Source of the DNA: Ignavibacteriae bacterium HGW-Ignavibacteriae-3
GTDB taxonomy: Bacteria > Bacteroidota > Ignavibacteria > Ignavibacteriales > Melioribacteraceae
Reading direction: 5' to 3'
DNA length: 64,000 nt
Assembly (NCBI GenBank): GCA_002839795.1
Contig: PGYS01000006.1
Span: 1 to 64,000 of the forward strand
Position numbers and translations under genes: made by a program. Below, one piece after another: positions 8,364-17,278 of this stretch (position 1 is its first letter; each line of letters starts with the position of its first letter). The notes under the pieces were generated by a model. The model made no database searches. It had not been told where the DNA came from and saw nothing but the letters and a program-made list of their open reading frames with translations.

Positions 8364-9745
8364 TTATTTTTTTTTGCTTTTAATTGTTCAATAAATTTTT
8401 CGCCGTATTTCCAGATATCGCCGGCACCCAATGTGATAATTATATCGTCCTTCTGATAAATTTTCTGAAGCAGATCAGGAATTTTTGTTTTGTCCGGTTC
8501 ATAAAAGACATTTTTATGACCGAATTGATTTGCAGTATCGGTGATCAATTCTCCGGTTATTCCTTCCATCGGTATTTCGCGTGCGGGATAAACGTCCGTA
8601 CAAATAAAAATATCCGAGTTGAGAAATGATCTTCCGAACTCAGCGTAAAAATCTTTTGTACGCGAATAAAGATGTGGCTGAAAAACTGCTATCAACCGTC
8701 TGTTCCATCCGCGGCGGATTCCATCCAAAGTCACATTTATTTCAGTCGGATGATGGCCGTAATCATCAACAACCATAACATCCCCGTCATATTTAATTTC
8801 AAAGCGCCTGTAAACACCGGTGAATTTTTCCAGCGCTTGCTTTATCATTCCGAACTCAACGCCCATCTCTTTGGCTATTGTAACAGCTACAAGAGAATTT
8901 TTAATATTATGAAGACCGGGGAGATTGATTTTGATTCTGCCGAGATCATTCCCCTGATAATTAACGGTGAACTCTGAATGATTCTCTAAGTGAGTGATAT
9001 TAACTGCGCGAATATCGGCCTGGGGAGAAATTCCATAAGTAAAGATTTTTTTATTGATTTGAGGAATAACATCCTGCAATGCCGGTTCGTCAAGACAGAG
9101 TACCACGAAGCCGAAGAATGGAACTTTATTCGCGAATTCTATAAAGGCAGATTTAATATCGTCGAGATCCTTATATGTATCCAGGTGTTCTCTTTCCAAT
9201 GTTGTTATTGCGGCAATAGTTGGTGTCAATTTCAGAAATGTCCGGTCGAATTCATCGGCCTCTACTACTATGTACTCTCCGCCTCCGAGACGCGCGTTGG
9301 TTCCGCCCAGGGAACTTAATTTGCCGCCTACTATAATAGTAGGATCAATACCTGCTTCAGTCAAAACTAAACCGACCATAGATGTGGTGGTAGTTTTACC
9401 GTGTGTCCCGGCAATACCAATCCCATATTTCATTCTCATGCACTCGGCAAGCATTTCGGATCTTTTAATAACCGGAATTTTCCTTGAGATAGCCTCTTTC
9501 ACTTCCGGGTTATCAAGAACAACGGCGGACGAATAAACTACAACATCCGCCTCTTTAAGGTTATTAGTTGAGTGACCTTCATAGACTTTTATTCCAAGAC
9601 TCTCAAGCCGTTCCGTGACTTCTGTTTTAGCAAGATCAGATCCGGAGATGCTAAATCCCTGGCTCAATAATATCTCGGCAATTCCGCTCATTCCGATTCC
9701 GCCGATCCCGACAAAATGAATATTTTTTACTGTCTTCATCATCAT
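8360..9745 (-). CDS. murC: UDP-N-acetylmuramate--L-alanine ligase
   Basis: MurC adds L-alanine to UDP-MurNAc, the first peptide step of peptidoglycan synthesis. The protein carries the N-terminal GIGGIGMSGIAEI dinucleotide-type loop, the ATP-binding GIAGTHGKTTTTSM, the central VEADEFDRTFL and the C-terminal DDYGHHPTEI and FQPHLYSR motifs specific to MurC. The open frame extends to a TTG at 9760, inside the end of murG. I prefer the first of three consecutive ATG codons at 9745, since GAGG lies about 9 nt upstream and the conserved region starts at the following KNIHFVG. The start could be either of the next two ATGs. It overlaps ftsQ by 4 bp. Confidence 0.96.
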   Translation of the reverse strand: MMMKTVKNIHFVGIGGIGMSGIAEILLSQGFSISGSDLAKTEVTERLESLGIKVYEGHSTNNLKEADVVVYSSAVVLDNPEVKEAISRKIPVIKRSEMLAECMRMKYGIGIAGTHGKTTTTSMVGLVLTEAGIDPTIIVGGKLSSLGGTNARLGGGEYIVVEADEFDRTFLKLTPTIAAITTLEREHLDTYKDLDDIKSAFIEFANKVPFFGFVVLCLDEPALQDVIPQINKKIFTYGISPQADIRAVNITHLENHSEFTVNYQGNDLGRIKINLPGLHNIKNSLVAVTIAKEMGVEFGMIKQALEKFTGVYRRFEIKYDGDVMVVDDYGHHPTEINVTLDGIRRGWNRRLIAVFQPHLYSRTKDFYAEFGRSFLNSDIFICTDVYPAREIPMEGITGELITDTANQFGHKNVFYEPDKTKIPDLLQKIYQKDDIIITLGAGDIWKYGEKFIEQLKAKKNK

Positions 9746-9756
9746 TGAAGTATTCC

Positions 9757-10857
9757 TCAAATTATCTCCGCCAAACGGATAGCTCTTTCAGCAATTGTCT
9801 GAGCCGCCATTGGTTTTGCAAATTCCGAAATATTTTTTTTCATCACATCATGCCGCGCAATGTTAAGCAGCATCTCACTTATAACGGGAAATAATTCATC
9901 TTTTAAGTTCTTGTCTTCTATAAGTTCGGCAGCGTTCGCAACCTTAAGAGCTTTAGCATTTTTATACTGATGATTTGCCGCAACATTTTCTGACGGGACA
10001 AATATTGCCGGCATTCCCAGAAATGCGATTTCAGCTATCGTGGTAGCACCGGATCGAGCCAGTACTACATCGCATGAGGAATAAGCCGCAGACATATCAC
10101 TTATGAACGGGAATATTTTTACCGATGTATTTTCAAGATGTTTATAATGCATAAAATAGAATTGACCCGTCTGCCACACAACCTGGATTCCGTTGTCGAT
10201 CATCTTACTCAGATTGCCGGCGATGGCTTCATTTATCGATCGTGCGCCTCCGCTTCCGCCAATTACCAGTAAAATCTTTTTTGAAGGATCTAAACCGAAC
10301 TTTTTAGCCGCTTCAATTCTATCGTTAAGTCTAAGATTCATTCTCACCGGGTTGCCGCTCATTATTAATTTGGAGTTATCCCTGAAATATTTTTTTGATT
10401 CTTCAAATGTTATGTGAATTTCAGTTGCCCTCTTTTCGAGCAACCTGTTTGTAAAACCGGGGTAACTATTCTGTTCAAGAAGAATTACTTTCGCGCCAAG
10501 AACAGATGCAGCCCAGATTACCGGTCCGGAAACGTATGCACCGCTTCCTACAGCAACCCGCGGTTTATAACTGAAACAGATTGATAGTGATTGAAGCATT
10601 GACACAAATAGTTTTATCGGGAACAATAAATTGCTCAATGTGAATTTTCTTGAAAACCCGCTTACCCAAATTGACCGGAAATTAAAACCACATTCGGGAA
10701 CCACTCTTCCCTCAATTTTATTTTTGGCTCCAACGAACAGAATCTCAGATTCCGGTTTAATTAACCGGATCTGCTGCGCTACAGCGAGCGCCGGATAGAG
10801 ATGACCGCCGGTACCTCCGCCTGCAAACACAAACCGATATGGAGTTTTATTCTTCAT
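9757..10857 (-). CDS. murG: UDP-GlcNAc--MurNAc-pentapeptide GlcNAc transferase
   Basis: MurG (366 aa) is a peripheral inner-membrane GT28 glycosyltransferase that makes lipid II from lipid I. Hallmarks are the first glycine-rich loop FAGGGTGGHLYPALAVA (residues 10-26), the second loop VIGGSGGARSINEAI (about 198-212) and the donor-binding stretch ARSGATTIAEIAFLGMPAI (about 267-285) including the conserved G-A-T-T-x-x-E. Length is normal. It overlaps ftsW by 4 bp (ATGA) and ends just ahead of murC, so translation across ftsW-murG-murC is likely coupled. Confidence 0.97.
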   Translation of the reverse strand: MKNKTPYRFVFAGGGTGGHLYPALAVAQQIRLIKPESEILFVGAKNKIEGRVVPECGFNFRSIWVSGFSRKFTLSNLLFPIKLFVSMLQSLSICFSYKPRVAVGSGAYVSGPVIWAASVLGAKVILLEQNSYPGFTNRLLEKRATEIHITFEESKKYFRDNSKLIMSGNPVRMNLRLNDRIEAAKKFGLDPSKKILLVIGGSGGARSINEAIAGNLSKMIDNGIQVVWQTGQFYFMHYKHLENTSVKIFPFISDMSAAYSSCDVVLARSGATTIAEIAFLGMPAIFVPSENVAANHQYKNAKALKVANAAELIEDKNLKDELFPVISEMLLNIARHDVMKKNISEFAKPMAAQTIAERAIRLAEII

Positions 10858-11966
10858 CCTACCTGAGCAATTTTCAATTCTGATGTTTTAACTGTCTGTC
10901 TTCCCACATTAACAATTATCCCGATCGAAACAGCAAAAAGAATAATTGATGTTCCGCCGAAACTTATGAACGGCAGTGTAATTCCGGTTGTGGGAATCAA
11001 ACCGGTTACTACGCAGGCATTAATAAATGCACTTACTATAATGTTGAAACCAAGACCCAGAACAAGCAGCTGACCAAATTTATCCTGAGCTTTTTTCGCT
11101 ATTATAAGACAGGTCATAAACAGAGAAAAGAACAACAGCAGTACTGTGACTGTCCCGATAAATCCAAGTTCTTCGCCAAGTATTGAAAAGATAAAATCGC
11201 CGTAAGATTCAGGAAGGAAAAGATCGCTTTGCCGGCTATGACCGAGACCTATTCCGAACACACCTCCGCTGCCGAGAGCTATTTTTGCCTGTTTAACCTG
11301 AGTATTTATATCCCCTCCATTCATCAGACTGTTTATGTACGTAAATATTCTTTCCCTGGAATGTCGAAGCAGCATCATTACCAGGCTGATGCCGGCAATC
11401 GCCGGGACGACTACAGCCGCCATATGTTTAATTCGTGCACCGGCTATAAATAAAAGCGCAAACGAAGTGATCACAATGATTATGCTCGTACTGATATTCG
11501 GTTGAATTATAACAAGACTGCTGACAACAGCTATCCAGATTAAAGGAAACATGAATCCTTTTTTGAAATCCCTCAGATCATCTCCCATTCGTTCAAGCAT
11601 TAATGCCAGATGCATAATTAAAATAACTTTTGCGGCTTCGGACGGTTGGAACTGGAAGAACCCGAGGTCGATCCATCTTTGCGCGCCTTTTACTTTAGCG
11701 CCGATGATGAATGTTAATACGAGAGCAGCTATGATAAAGTATAACAGTTTTTTTGAATGCATCCGGTATTTATCGTAAGGTATATAGGCGCAGGCAATCA
11801 TGGCGATTATAGCTGCAACTACTTTCCAAAGATGGCTTTTAAACAAATGGTAAAGACTGTCAAATTTCGACATGCTGTAAGTTCCGCTGGCGGTCAGGAC
11901 CATAATGGCACCAAGTGCAATAAGGACTACAGCAAGTATTATCAATATTTTTACAAGTGTATTCAT
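10854..11966 (-). CDS. ftsW: Lipid II polymerase FtsW (SEDS family)
   Basis: This 370-aa integral membrane protein has about ten predicted helices and the SEDS signatures: FFQFQPSEAAKVILI near residues 101-115, GLGHSRQSDLFLPESYGDFIFSILGEE in the large periplasmic loop split around residues 240-266, and the C-terminal TGITLPFISFGG segment. SEDS proteins are glycan polymerases that work with a class B PBP, here the FtsI encoded upstream in the same cluster. FtsW rather than RodA is chosen because of its position between murD and murG. The start ATG overlaps the murD stop by one base (TGATG). Confidence 0.95.
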   Translation of the reverse strand: MNTLVKILIILAVVLIALGAIMVLTASGTYSMSKFDSLYHLFKSHLWKVVAAIIAMIACAYIPYDKYRMHSKKLLYFIIAALVLTFIIGAKVKGAQRWIDLGFFQFQPSEAAKVILIMHLALMLERMGDDLRDFKKGFMFPLIWIAVVSSLVIIQPNISTSIIIVITSFALLFIAGARIKHMAAVVVPAIAGISLVMMLLRHSRERIFTYINSLMNGGDINTQVKQAKIALGSGGVFGIGLGHSRQSDLFLPESYGDFIFSILGEELGFIGTVTVLLLFFSLFMTCLIIAKKAQDKFGQLLVLGLGFNIIVSAFINACVVTGLIPTTGITLPFISFGGTSIILFAVSIGIIVNVGRQTVKTSELKIAQVG

Positions 11967-13315
11967 CAGACCAGGTTATTAACTGATTGTTTAAAAACTT
12001 TTCCTCTGTGTTCGTAATTCTCAAACATGTCAAAACTTGCGCATGCCGGGGAAAGCAGAACAGCCGATCCCGCACGGGCATCTAATCTTGCTTTTACAAC
12101 GGCATCTTCCAGCGACTCCATCTGTTCAATCTCAACAACCGCGCTGAAGTAATCATATATTTTTTGCGATGATACTCCGATAGCATAAATCTTTTTAACG
12201 TGCTTTATGACGAGATCGCGAATGTCGTCATAGTTATTTCCTTTATCTTTTCCTCCGAGAATCAGATAGACCGGCTTAATAAAACTTTTAAGAGCAACGA
12301 TTACAGAGTCTACATTTGTTGCCTTGGAGTCATTGTAATATTCAACCCCGTCAAGATCCCGGACAAATTCAATTCTATGTTCAACGCCTTTGAACGAGGA
12401 AAACGCATCTTTAATCTTTTGAGCTGGTATATCAAGTAGTTTTGCAACAGTAAGGACAGCGAGAGCGTTGGCAATGTTGTGCTCTCCTTTAATGAAAAGA
12501 TCGGATGCAGCACAAACTTGGCTCACTTCCTCCCGACGCGAAAAAAACAACTTGCCTTCTTTATAAAAAGCGCCGGCTGGTAATCCGCTTTCCAATGAGA
12601 AGGCAAGTTTTGTAACTCTCATATTCTTCAAGTACGGTTTTATATTCAAATCATCGGCATTATAGATAAGATAGTCATCCTCAGTCTGGTTACCGGTTAT
12701 TTTCATTTTTGATTGGATATACTCTTCAAAATTGTAATTGTACCTGTCCAAATGATCCGGCGTAATATTTAATACTATCGCAAACCTTGGTTTAAATTCA
12801 TCGGCGAAATCAAGCTGGAAACTGGACGTCTCTAATGCCACGAATTCATTTGACTGTACATCCAGAACTATTTCTGAAAACGCCTGCCCTATATTGCCTG
12901 CCGAGTAACATTTAATTCCGCTTTGATTCAAAGTATGATTCATCAGTGCGGTAGTAGTAGTTTTGCCGTTTGTGCCCGTAATGGAGATTATTCCGCCTTC
13001 ACAGAACCAGGACGCGAATTCAACTTCTCCTATAACTCTGATATTTTTAGAAAGAGCAGTTTTAAGAATTTCCGAATCTGATGGAACTCCCGGACTTGTA
13101 ATCATCAAATCGCACTCATAAACTCTCTCTGAGTGGGAACCGCATTCGTAAGAGATACCCTCAGAATTAAAGATCAGGATAGAATCCTGCAATTTCTCTT
13201 TGGAACCGCTGTCGCTTACGAATGGAATGGCTCCCATTTTTTTCGCAAGTCTTGCAGCGCCGACTCCGCTTCTGACCGCACCTATTACCGATATTTTTTT
13301 TCCGGTGATATCCAC
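11966..13315 (-). CDS. murD: UDP-MurNAc-L-alanine--D-glutamate ligase
   Basis: MurD (449 aa) adds D-glutamate to UDP-MurNAc-L-Ala in the cytoplasm. Visible are an N-terminal Rossmann start (KKISVIGAVRSGVGAARLAKK), the Mur-ligase P-loop SITGTNGKTTTTALM (about 113-127), the central NITPDHLDRY with its metal-site histidine, and the C-terminal YYNDSKATNVDS motif typical of MurD. The start is a GTG at 13315 that shares its G with the mraY stop (TAGTG); no in-frame ATG would keep the N-terminal domain intact. It is followed by ftsW with a 1-bp overlap. Confidence 0.96.
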   Translation of the reverse strand: MDITGKKISVIGAVRSGVGAARLAKKMGAIPFVSDSGSKEKLQDSILIFNSEGISYECGSHSERVYECDLMITSPGVPSDSEILKTALSKNIRVIGEVEFASWFCEGGIISITGTNGKTTTTALMNHTLNQSGIKCYSAGNIGQAFSEIVLDVQSNEFVALETSSFQLDFADEFKPRFAIVLNITPDHLDRYNYNFEEYIQSKMKITGNQTEDDYLIYNADDLNIKPYLKNMRVTKLAFSLESGLPAGAFYKEGKLFFSRREEVSQVCAASDLFIKGEHNIANALAVLTVAKLLDIPAQKIKDAFSSFKGVEHRIEFVRDLDGVEYYNDSKATNVDSVIVALKSFIKPVYLILGGKDKGNNYDDIRDLVIKHVKKIYAIGVSSQKIYDYFSAVVEIEQMESLEDAVVKARLDARAGSAVLLSPACASFDMFENYEHRGKVFKQSVNNLV

Positions 13316-14424
13316 TATCTAACCTTAAATGAAGCTAAACTTATTATTGCAAGAATTATTGTTATGATATAGAACCGTATAACTATCTTTGGTTCGGCCC
13401 ACATTAATTGTTCAAAATGATGATGAATCGGGGCCATTTTAAATACTCTGCGGCCTTCGCCGTATCTTTTCTTAGTGTATTTGAAATACAAGCGCTGAAT
13501 TACAACCGATAGAGTTTCAATAAAAAATATTCCGCCAAGAATCGGGATAAGAAGATCTTTCTTAATAAGTATCATCATTACACCAAAAGCACCGCCTAAG
13601 GCAAGTGAGCCTGTATCACCCATAAATACCTGCGCCGGATAAAAATTAAACCAGAGAAAACCAAGACCGGCACCAATAAGAGCCGCGATAAAGACCGTAA
13701 GCTCGCCGCTGCCGGGCAGGTAAATGATGTTAAGATAATCCGCATAAATGATGTTCCCGCTTATATAAGTAAGAATCGCGAGAGCCAGCATTACAATTAT
13801 AATAGTCCCGATTGCAAGCCCGTCAAGACCGTCTGTCAGATTAACCGCATTCGAAATCGCGGTGATGATAAAAACAACCCAGGGTATATACAGGTAAGAA
13901 AAATCCCAGTTCAGATTTTTAAAAAACGGCAGCGTAGTCTGGGTATTAAATTGAGCGAACTCCGGCAGATAGTAAATTGCAAATCCGACAACCAACCCGA
14001 CGAAAATCTGTCCCATCAGTTTGTAACGAGCAATAAGACCTTTGGGAAGTTTTTTGACAACCTTTAAATAATCATCCAGAAATCCGACCATTCCTAAAAA
14101 CACCGTCCCGAATAGAACCAGAATTATGTAAACACTTTTAATATCACTCCAGATCAGAACAGGAATCACTACAGAAACCAGGATTATCAGACCTCCCATT
14201 GTAGGAGTTCCGGCTTTCCTAAGATGGGTCTGCGGCCCCTCTTCCCTTATCGGCTGGTCAACCTGTTTCTTTTTCAATTTAGCAATGATTATAGGCCCGA
14301 AATAGAAAGATATCAGCAGAGCGGTAATCGCCGAAAGAGCCGAGCGGAACGACAGATAACGGAATACGTCGAATCCGGGCGGATTAAAATTTTTATTTAT
14401 GTAATCAAATAGATAGTAAAACAT
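13315..14424 (-). CDS. mraY: Phospho-MurNAc-pentapeptide translocase MraY
   Basis: MraY (369 aa) is a polytopic inner-membrane enzyme that transfers phospho-MurNAc-pentapeptide to undecaprenyl phosphate, making lipid I. Diagnostic motifs are VGFLDDYLKV (aspartate pair for Mg2+/substrate), the NLTDGLDGLAIG loop, FMGDTGSLALGG and the family-specific MAPIHHHFE histidine motif near residue 325. About ten hydrophobic segments are apparent. The ATG overlaps the murF stop by one base (TAATG). Confidence 0.97.
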   Translation of the reverse strand: MFYYLFDYINKNFNPPGFDVFRYLSFRSALSAITALLISFYFGPIIIAKLKKKQVDQPIREEGPQTHLRKAGTPTMGGLIILVSVVIPVLIWSDIKSVYIILVLFGTVFLGMVGFLDDYLKVVKKLPKGLIARYKLMGQIFVGLVVGFAIYYLPEFAQFNTQTTLPFFKNLNWDFSYLYIPWVVFIITAISNAVNLTDGLDGLAIGTIIIVMLALAILTYISGNIIYADYLNIIYLPGSGELTVFIAALIGAGLGFLWFNFYPAQVFMGDTGSLALGGAFGVMMILIKKDLLIPILGGIFFIETLSVVIQRLYFKYTKKRYGEGRRVFKMAPIHHHFEQLMWAEPKIVIRFYIITIILAIISLASFKVR

Positions 14425-15812
14425 TACTCAAACCTTTTCTCCAAAATGTTTACGAACTCTTCCATTTTCATTCCCCGGGAACCTTTTACGAGAATAACGG
14501 CGTTTTCGATTTCCTCGTACTGAAGGTAAAGCGACAATGCTTCTCTCAGATAAAAATGTATTGATCTTACTTTTTTCAACCTTAACTGCTTGTGCAGGTG
14601 CTTCATCATTGCCCCTGTTGTCAGGACAGTCATATTTTTATCAGCGGAGAAAATTTCTGATAAGTCTTTATGAAGTCTGGCTGACTTTGCGCCCAGTTCA
14701 AACACATCTCCGAGTACTACAACTTTCTTCTTAAAAGTTTTTATTTTTTTCAAAAGATCAACTGCGGATCTTATGGACGCTGGACTGGCGTTGTAAGTAT
14801 CATCAATAACAATTGCGTCTTTATATTTCTTCAGATATAATCTTCCCTGAACTGATTTGATTTTTTGCGCACCGACGATTATTTCTTTGTTAGTAAGACC
14901 TAATTTCAGTGCAATGGAGCAGGCAGCCAGAAAATTATTTGCGTTCGATTCGCCATAAACCGGTAATACGGTCTTAATTTTTTTCTTTTTGTATATGATT
15001 TGAATTTCTGCTCTGCCGTCATCAGTATGGCCTAAAATCTTGCCTTTTACATCGACTCTTCCCTTGAAGCCATAAGTAATTTTGTTTTTATAAATCCCGG
15101 AATTTTTTCTAATGACAGGATCATCCATATTCAAAAAGACGGTACCATTCCGTTTTTCAGTTTCATTTAACAGAGCTGACTTTTCTTTAAAGATTCCCTC
15201 CTTGCTTTTGAGAAATTCCAAATGTGCATCCCCGATATTTGTAATTAAAGAGTAATCGGGACGGGAGATCTTTGCTGAGTAGGGAATCTCTCCGAAATGA
15301 TTAGTCCCCTGTTCAAGAACAACTACTTCACTCTTAGCGTTTGAACTTAGAATCGTCAGAGGCACACCGATGTGGTTATTGTTATTTGCCTCGGTCTTAA
15401 CAACCGTATATTTTTCCCGCAGCAGCATTGAGACCATCTCTTTAACGGTAGTCTTGCCATTGCTTCCTGTAATTGAAATAACTTTTGCCGTTAGTTTGTC
15501 CCGCCAGATTCCGGCAATTTGACCGAATGCCTTAGTTGTATCATCAACAGTTATAACCGGAATTTCCAAAAATCTGAATCTCTTCAATTTCTTCGATTCA
15601 ATGACAACGGCGGCGGACCCGTTTTTGATTGCATCTTTAATAAAATTATGGCCGTCAAACTTTTCTCCCTTGATGGCTACAAATAAAGATCCTTTTTTTA
15701 CTTTGCGTGAATCAATCTCTATAGAAGAGAGGGATTTATAGGCAACCGGATTAAAAATTTCCGAGCCTGAAATATTAAAAAGATCTTCGATTGTAATTTT
15801 CAGTTTGCCCAT
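14424..15812 (-). CDS. murF: UDP-MurNAc-tripeptide--D-alanyl-D-alanine ligase
   Basis: MurF (462 aa) adds D-Ala-D-Ala to the UDP-MurNAc tripeptide. The Mur-ligase P-loop is ISITGSNGKTTVKEMV near residue 110, the conserved NNNNHIGVPLTIL and GTNHFGEI motifs typical of MurF follow, and the C-terminal domain has IDDTYNASPASIRSAV. The protein is lysine-rich, as are other proteins in this AT-rich window. It overlaps the end of murE by 13 bp, and no ddl gene making its D-Ala-D-Ala substrate is found in the cluster. Confidence 0.95.
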   Translation of the reverse strand: MGKLKITIEDLFNISGSEIFNPVAYKSLSSIEIDSRKVKKGSLFVAIKGEKFDGHNFIKDAIKNGSAAVVIESKKLKRFRFLEIPVITVDDTTKAFGQIAGIWRDKLTAKVISITGSNGKTTVKEMVSMLLREKYTVVKTEANNNNHIGVPLTILSSNAKSEVVVLEQGTNHFGEIPYSAKISRPDYSLITNIGDAHLEFLKSKEGIFKEKSALLNETEKRNGTVFLNMDDPVIRKNSGIYKNKITYGFKGRVDVKGKILGHTDDGRAEIQIIYKKKKIKTVLPVYGESNANNFLAACSIALKLGLTNKEIIVGAQKIKSVQGRLYLKKYKDAIVIDDTYNASPASIRSAVDLLKKIKTFKKKVVVLGDVFELGAKSARLHKDLSEIFSADKNMTVLTTGAMMKHLHKQLRLKKVRSIHFYLREALSLYLQYEEIENAVILVKGSRGMKMEEFVNILEKRFE

Positions 15813-17278
15813 TCCGCCAGATATTTATTAGATAATTCTTTATCCGAAAAGTGGTTTCTCACACCGTTGATTTCCTGATAGTTCTCATGACCTTTTCCCG
15901 CAATCAGAATGACAGCGTTATCCTCACTTTCAAGGATGGCCGACCGGATAGCTTCTTCCCTGTTTTCGATTACACGGTAGTTGTTTGTCAGGATTCCCTT
16001 CAGTATTTCATCAATTATTATGTATGGATCTTCAGTCCTGGGATTGTCTGACGTTATATAAACTCTATCGCTCATCGAGGATGCAATATTTCCCATAACA
16101 GGCCGTTTTGTTCTGTCACGGTCGCCGCCGCATCCAAATACAGTGTAAATCGGTCTTTCGTCTTTTACTATATGCCGAACTGCTGTCAAAGCCTGTTTAA
16201 GTGAATCGCTGGTATGTGAATAATCAACAATCACTTTTTTATTTTTCTTTGAAATGATTTCGAACCTTCCGGGGACCTGTTTGGTCGAGCTGACGCCCAC
16301 TGAAGCTGTTTTGGGATCGACACCGCTCACTACAGAAAGCGCGAAAGCGGAAGCCGCATTAAATGCATTAAAATGCCCTACAAGATTTGTACTTAAATGA
16401 TAATTATGTCCTTCATATAATAAGTCAAATTTTGTTCCGTCCAGATCATATTCCAGTTTATCAATTCTGAAACCTGCACTGCTTTCAGCACCGTAGGAAT
16501 ATTTTTTTGCGACTGAATCTTTCAGAAGAGTTTGTGCATTAGGATCATCGGCATTATAAATAATCTTTCCAGTTCCGGGAATCATATCAAACAGAATCTT
16601 TTTCGAATTGAGGTAATGCTCAAACGTTTTATGAAAATCCATATGATCGGAAGTGATATTTGTAAAAATCCCTGCTTCAAAATTCAGGTAATCGGCTCTT
16701 CCGAGGTCCAGTGCGTGGGAAGAAACTTCCATAACACAATGTGTGCAACCTTCTGATATCATCTGTGAAAGCAGAGAATTAATTTCATCTGACTGAGGTG
16801 TTGTGAGCGTGGTTTTGACTTCATTTTCACCTATGTAATTCGCTATGGTGCCGATCAAGCCAGTTTTATATCCGGCATGCTCAAAAATATTCTTAACAAA
16901 AAATGCCGTAGTTGTTTTTCCCTTCGTTCCTGTTATACCTATCAGTTTAATTTTTTTCGAGGGCTCGCCATAAAATATGTTTGAAAACTCCGCCAGTGAT
17001 TTGCGGCTGTCCGAAACAACAATTTTCACGCAGCCGGCATGAGCGAATATCTGATCGGGAACCGCATCGGGATTCTGCATAACTACGGCCGCGGCGCCCT
17101 GGTTGATAACTTCAGATATAAATTTATGCCCGTCCAGTTTTTGACCTTTTATTGCAAAGAAGATTGAGCCGTTCAGAGCTTTCCTTGAATCCAGAGTGAT
17201 GCCGGAGATATCTTTCAGCTCCGCCCTGCCGGCAACCTGAACTACTTTAACTCTACTTAGCAATTCACTCAATTTCAT
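15800..17278 (-). CDS. murE: UDP-MurNAc-tripeptide synthetase, meso-DAP type
   Basis: MurE (492 aa) adds the third amino acid of the peptidoglycan stem peptide. The ATP loop IGITGTKGKTTTAFFV lies near residue 115, followed by TTPQSDEINSLL and the carbamylated-lysine region. The C-terminal domain shows SDNPRTEDP (about residue 405), the DNPR motif that selects meso-diaminopimelate over lysine, so the organism probably has Gram-negative-type, mDAP peptidoglycan. Its ATG is immediately next to the ftsI stop with no gap, and its end overlaps murF by 13 bp. Confidence 0.96.
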   Translation of the reverse strand: MKLSELLSRVKVVQVAGRAELKDISGITLDSRKALNGSIFFAIKGQKLDGHKFISEVINQGAAAVVMQNPDAVPDQIFAHAGCVKIVVSDSRKSLAEFSNIFYGEPSKKIKLIGITGTKGKTTTAFFVKNIFEHAGYKTGLIGTIANYIGENEVKTTLTTPQSDEINSLLSQMISEGCTHCVMEVSSHALDLGRADYLNFEAGIFTNITSDHMDFHKTFEHYLNSKKILFDMIPGTGKIIYNADDPNAQTLLKDSVAKKYSYGAESSAGFRIDKLEYDLDGTKFDLLYEGHNYHLSTNLVGHFNAFNAASAFALSVVSGVDPKTASVGVSSTKQVPGRFEIISKKNKKVIVDYSHTSDSLKQALTAVRHIVKDERPIYTVFGCGGDRDRTKRPVMGNIASSMSDRVYITSDNPRTEDPYIIIDEILKGILTNNYRVIENREEAIRSAILESEDNAVILIAGKGHENYQEINGVRNHFSDKELSNKYLAEWAN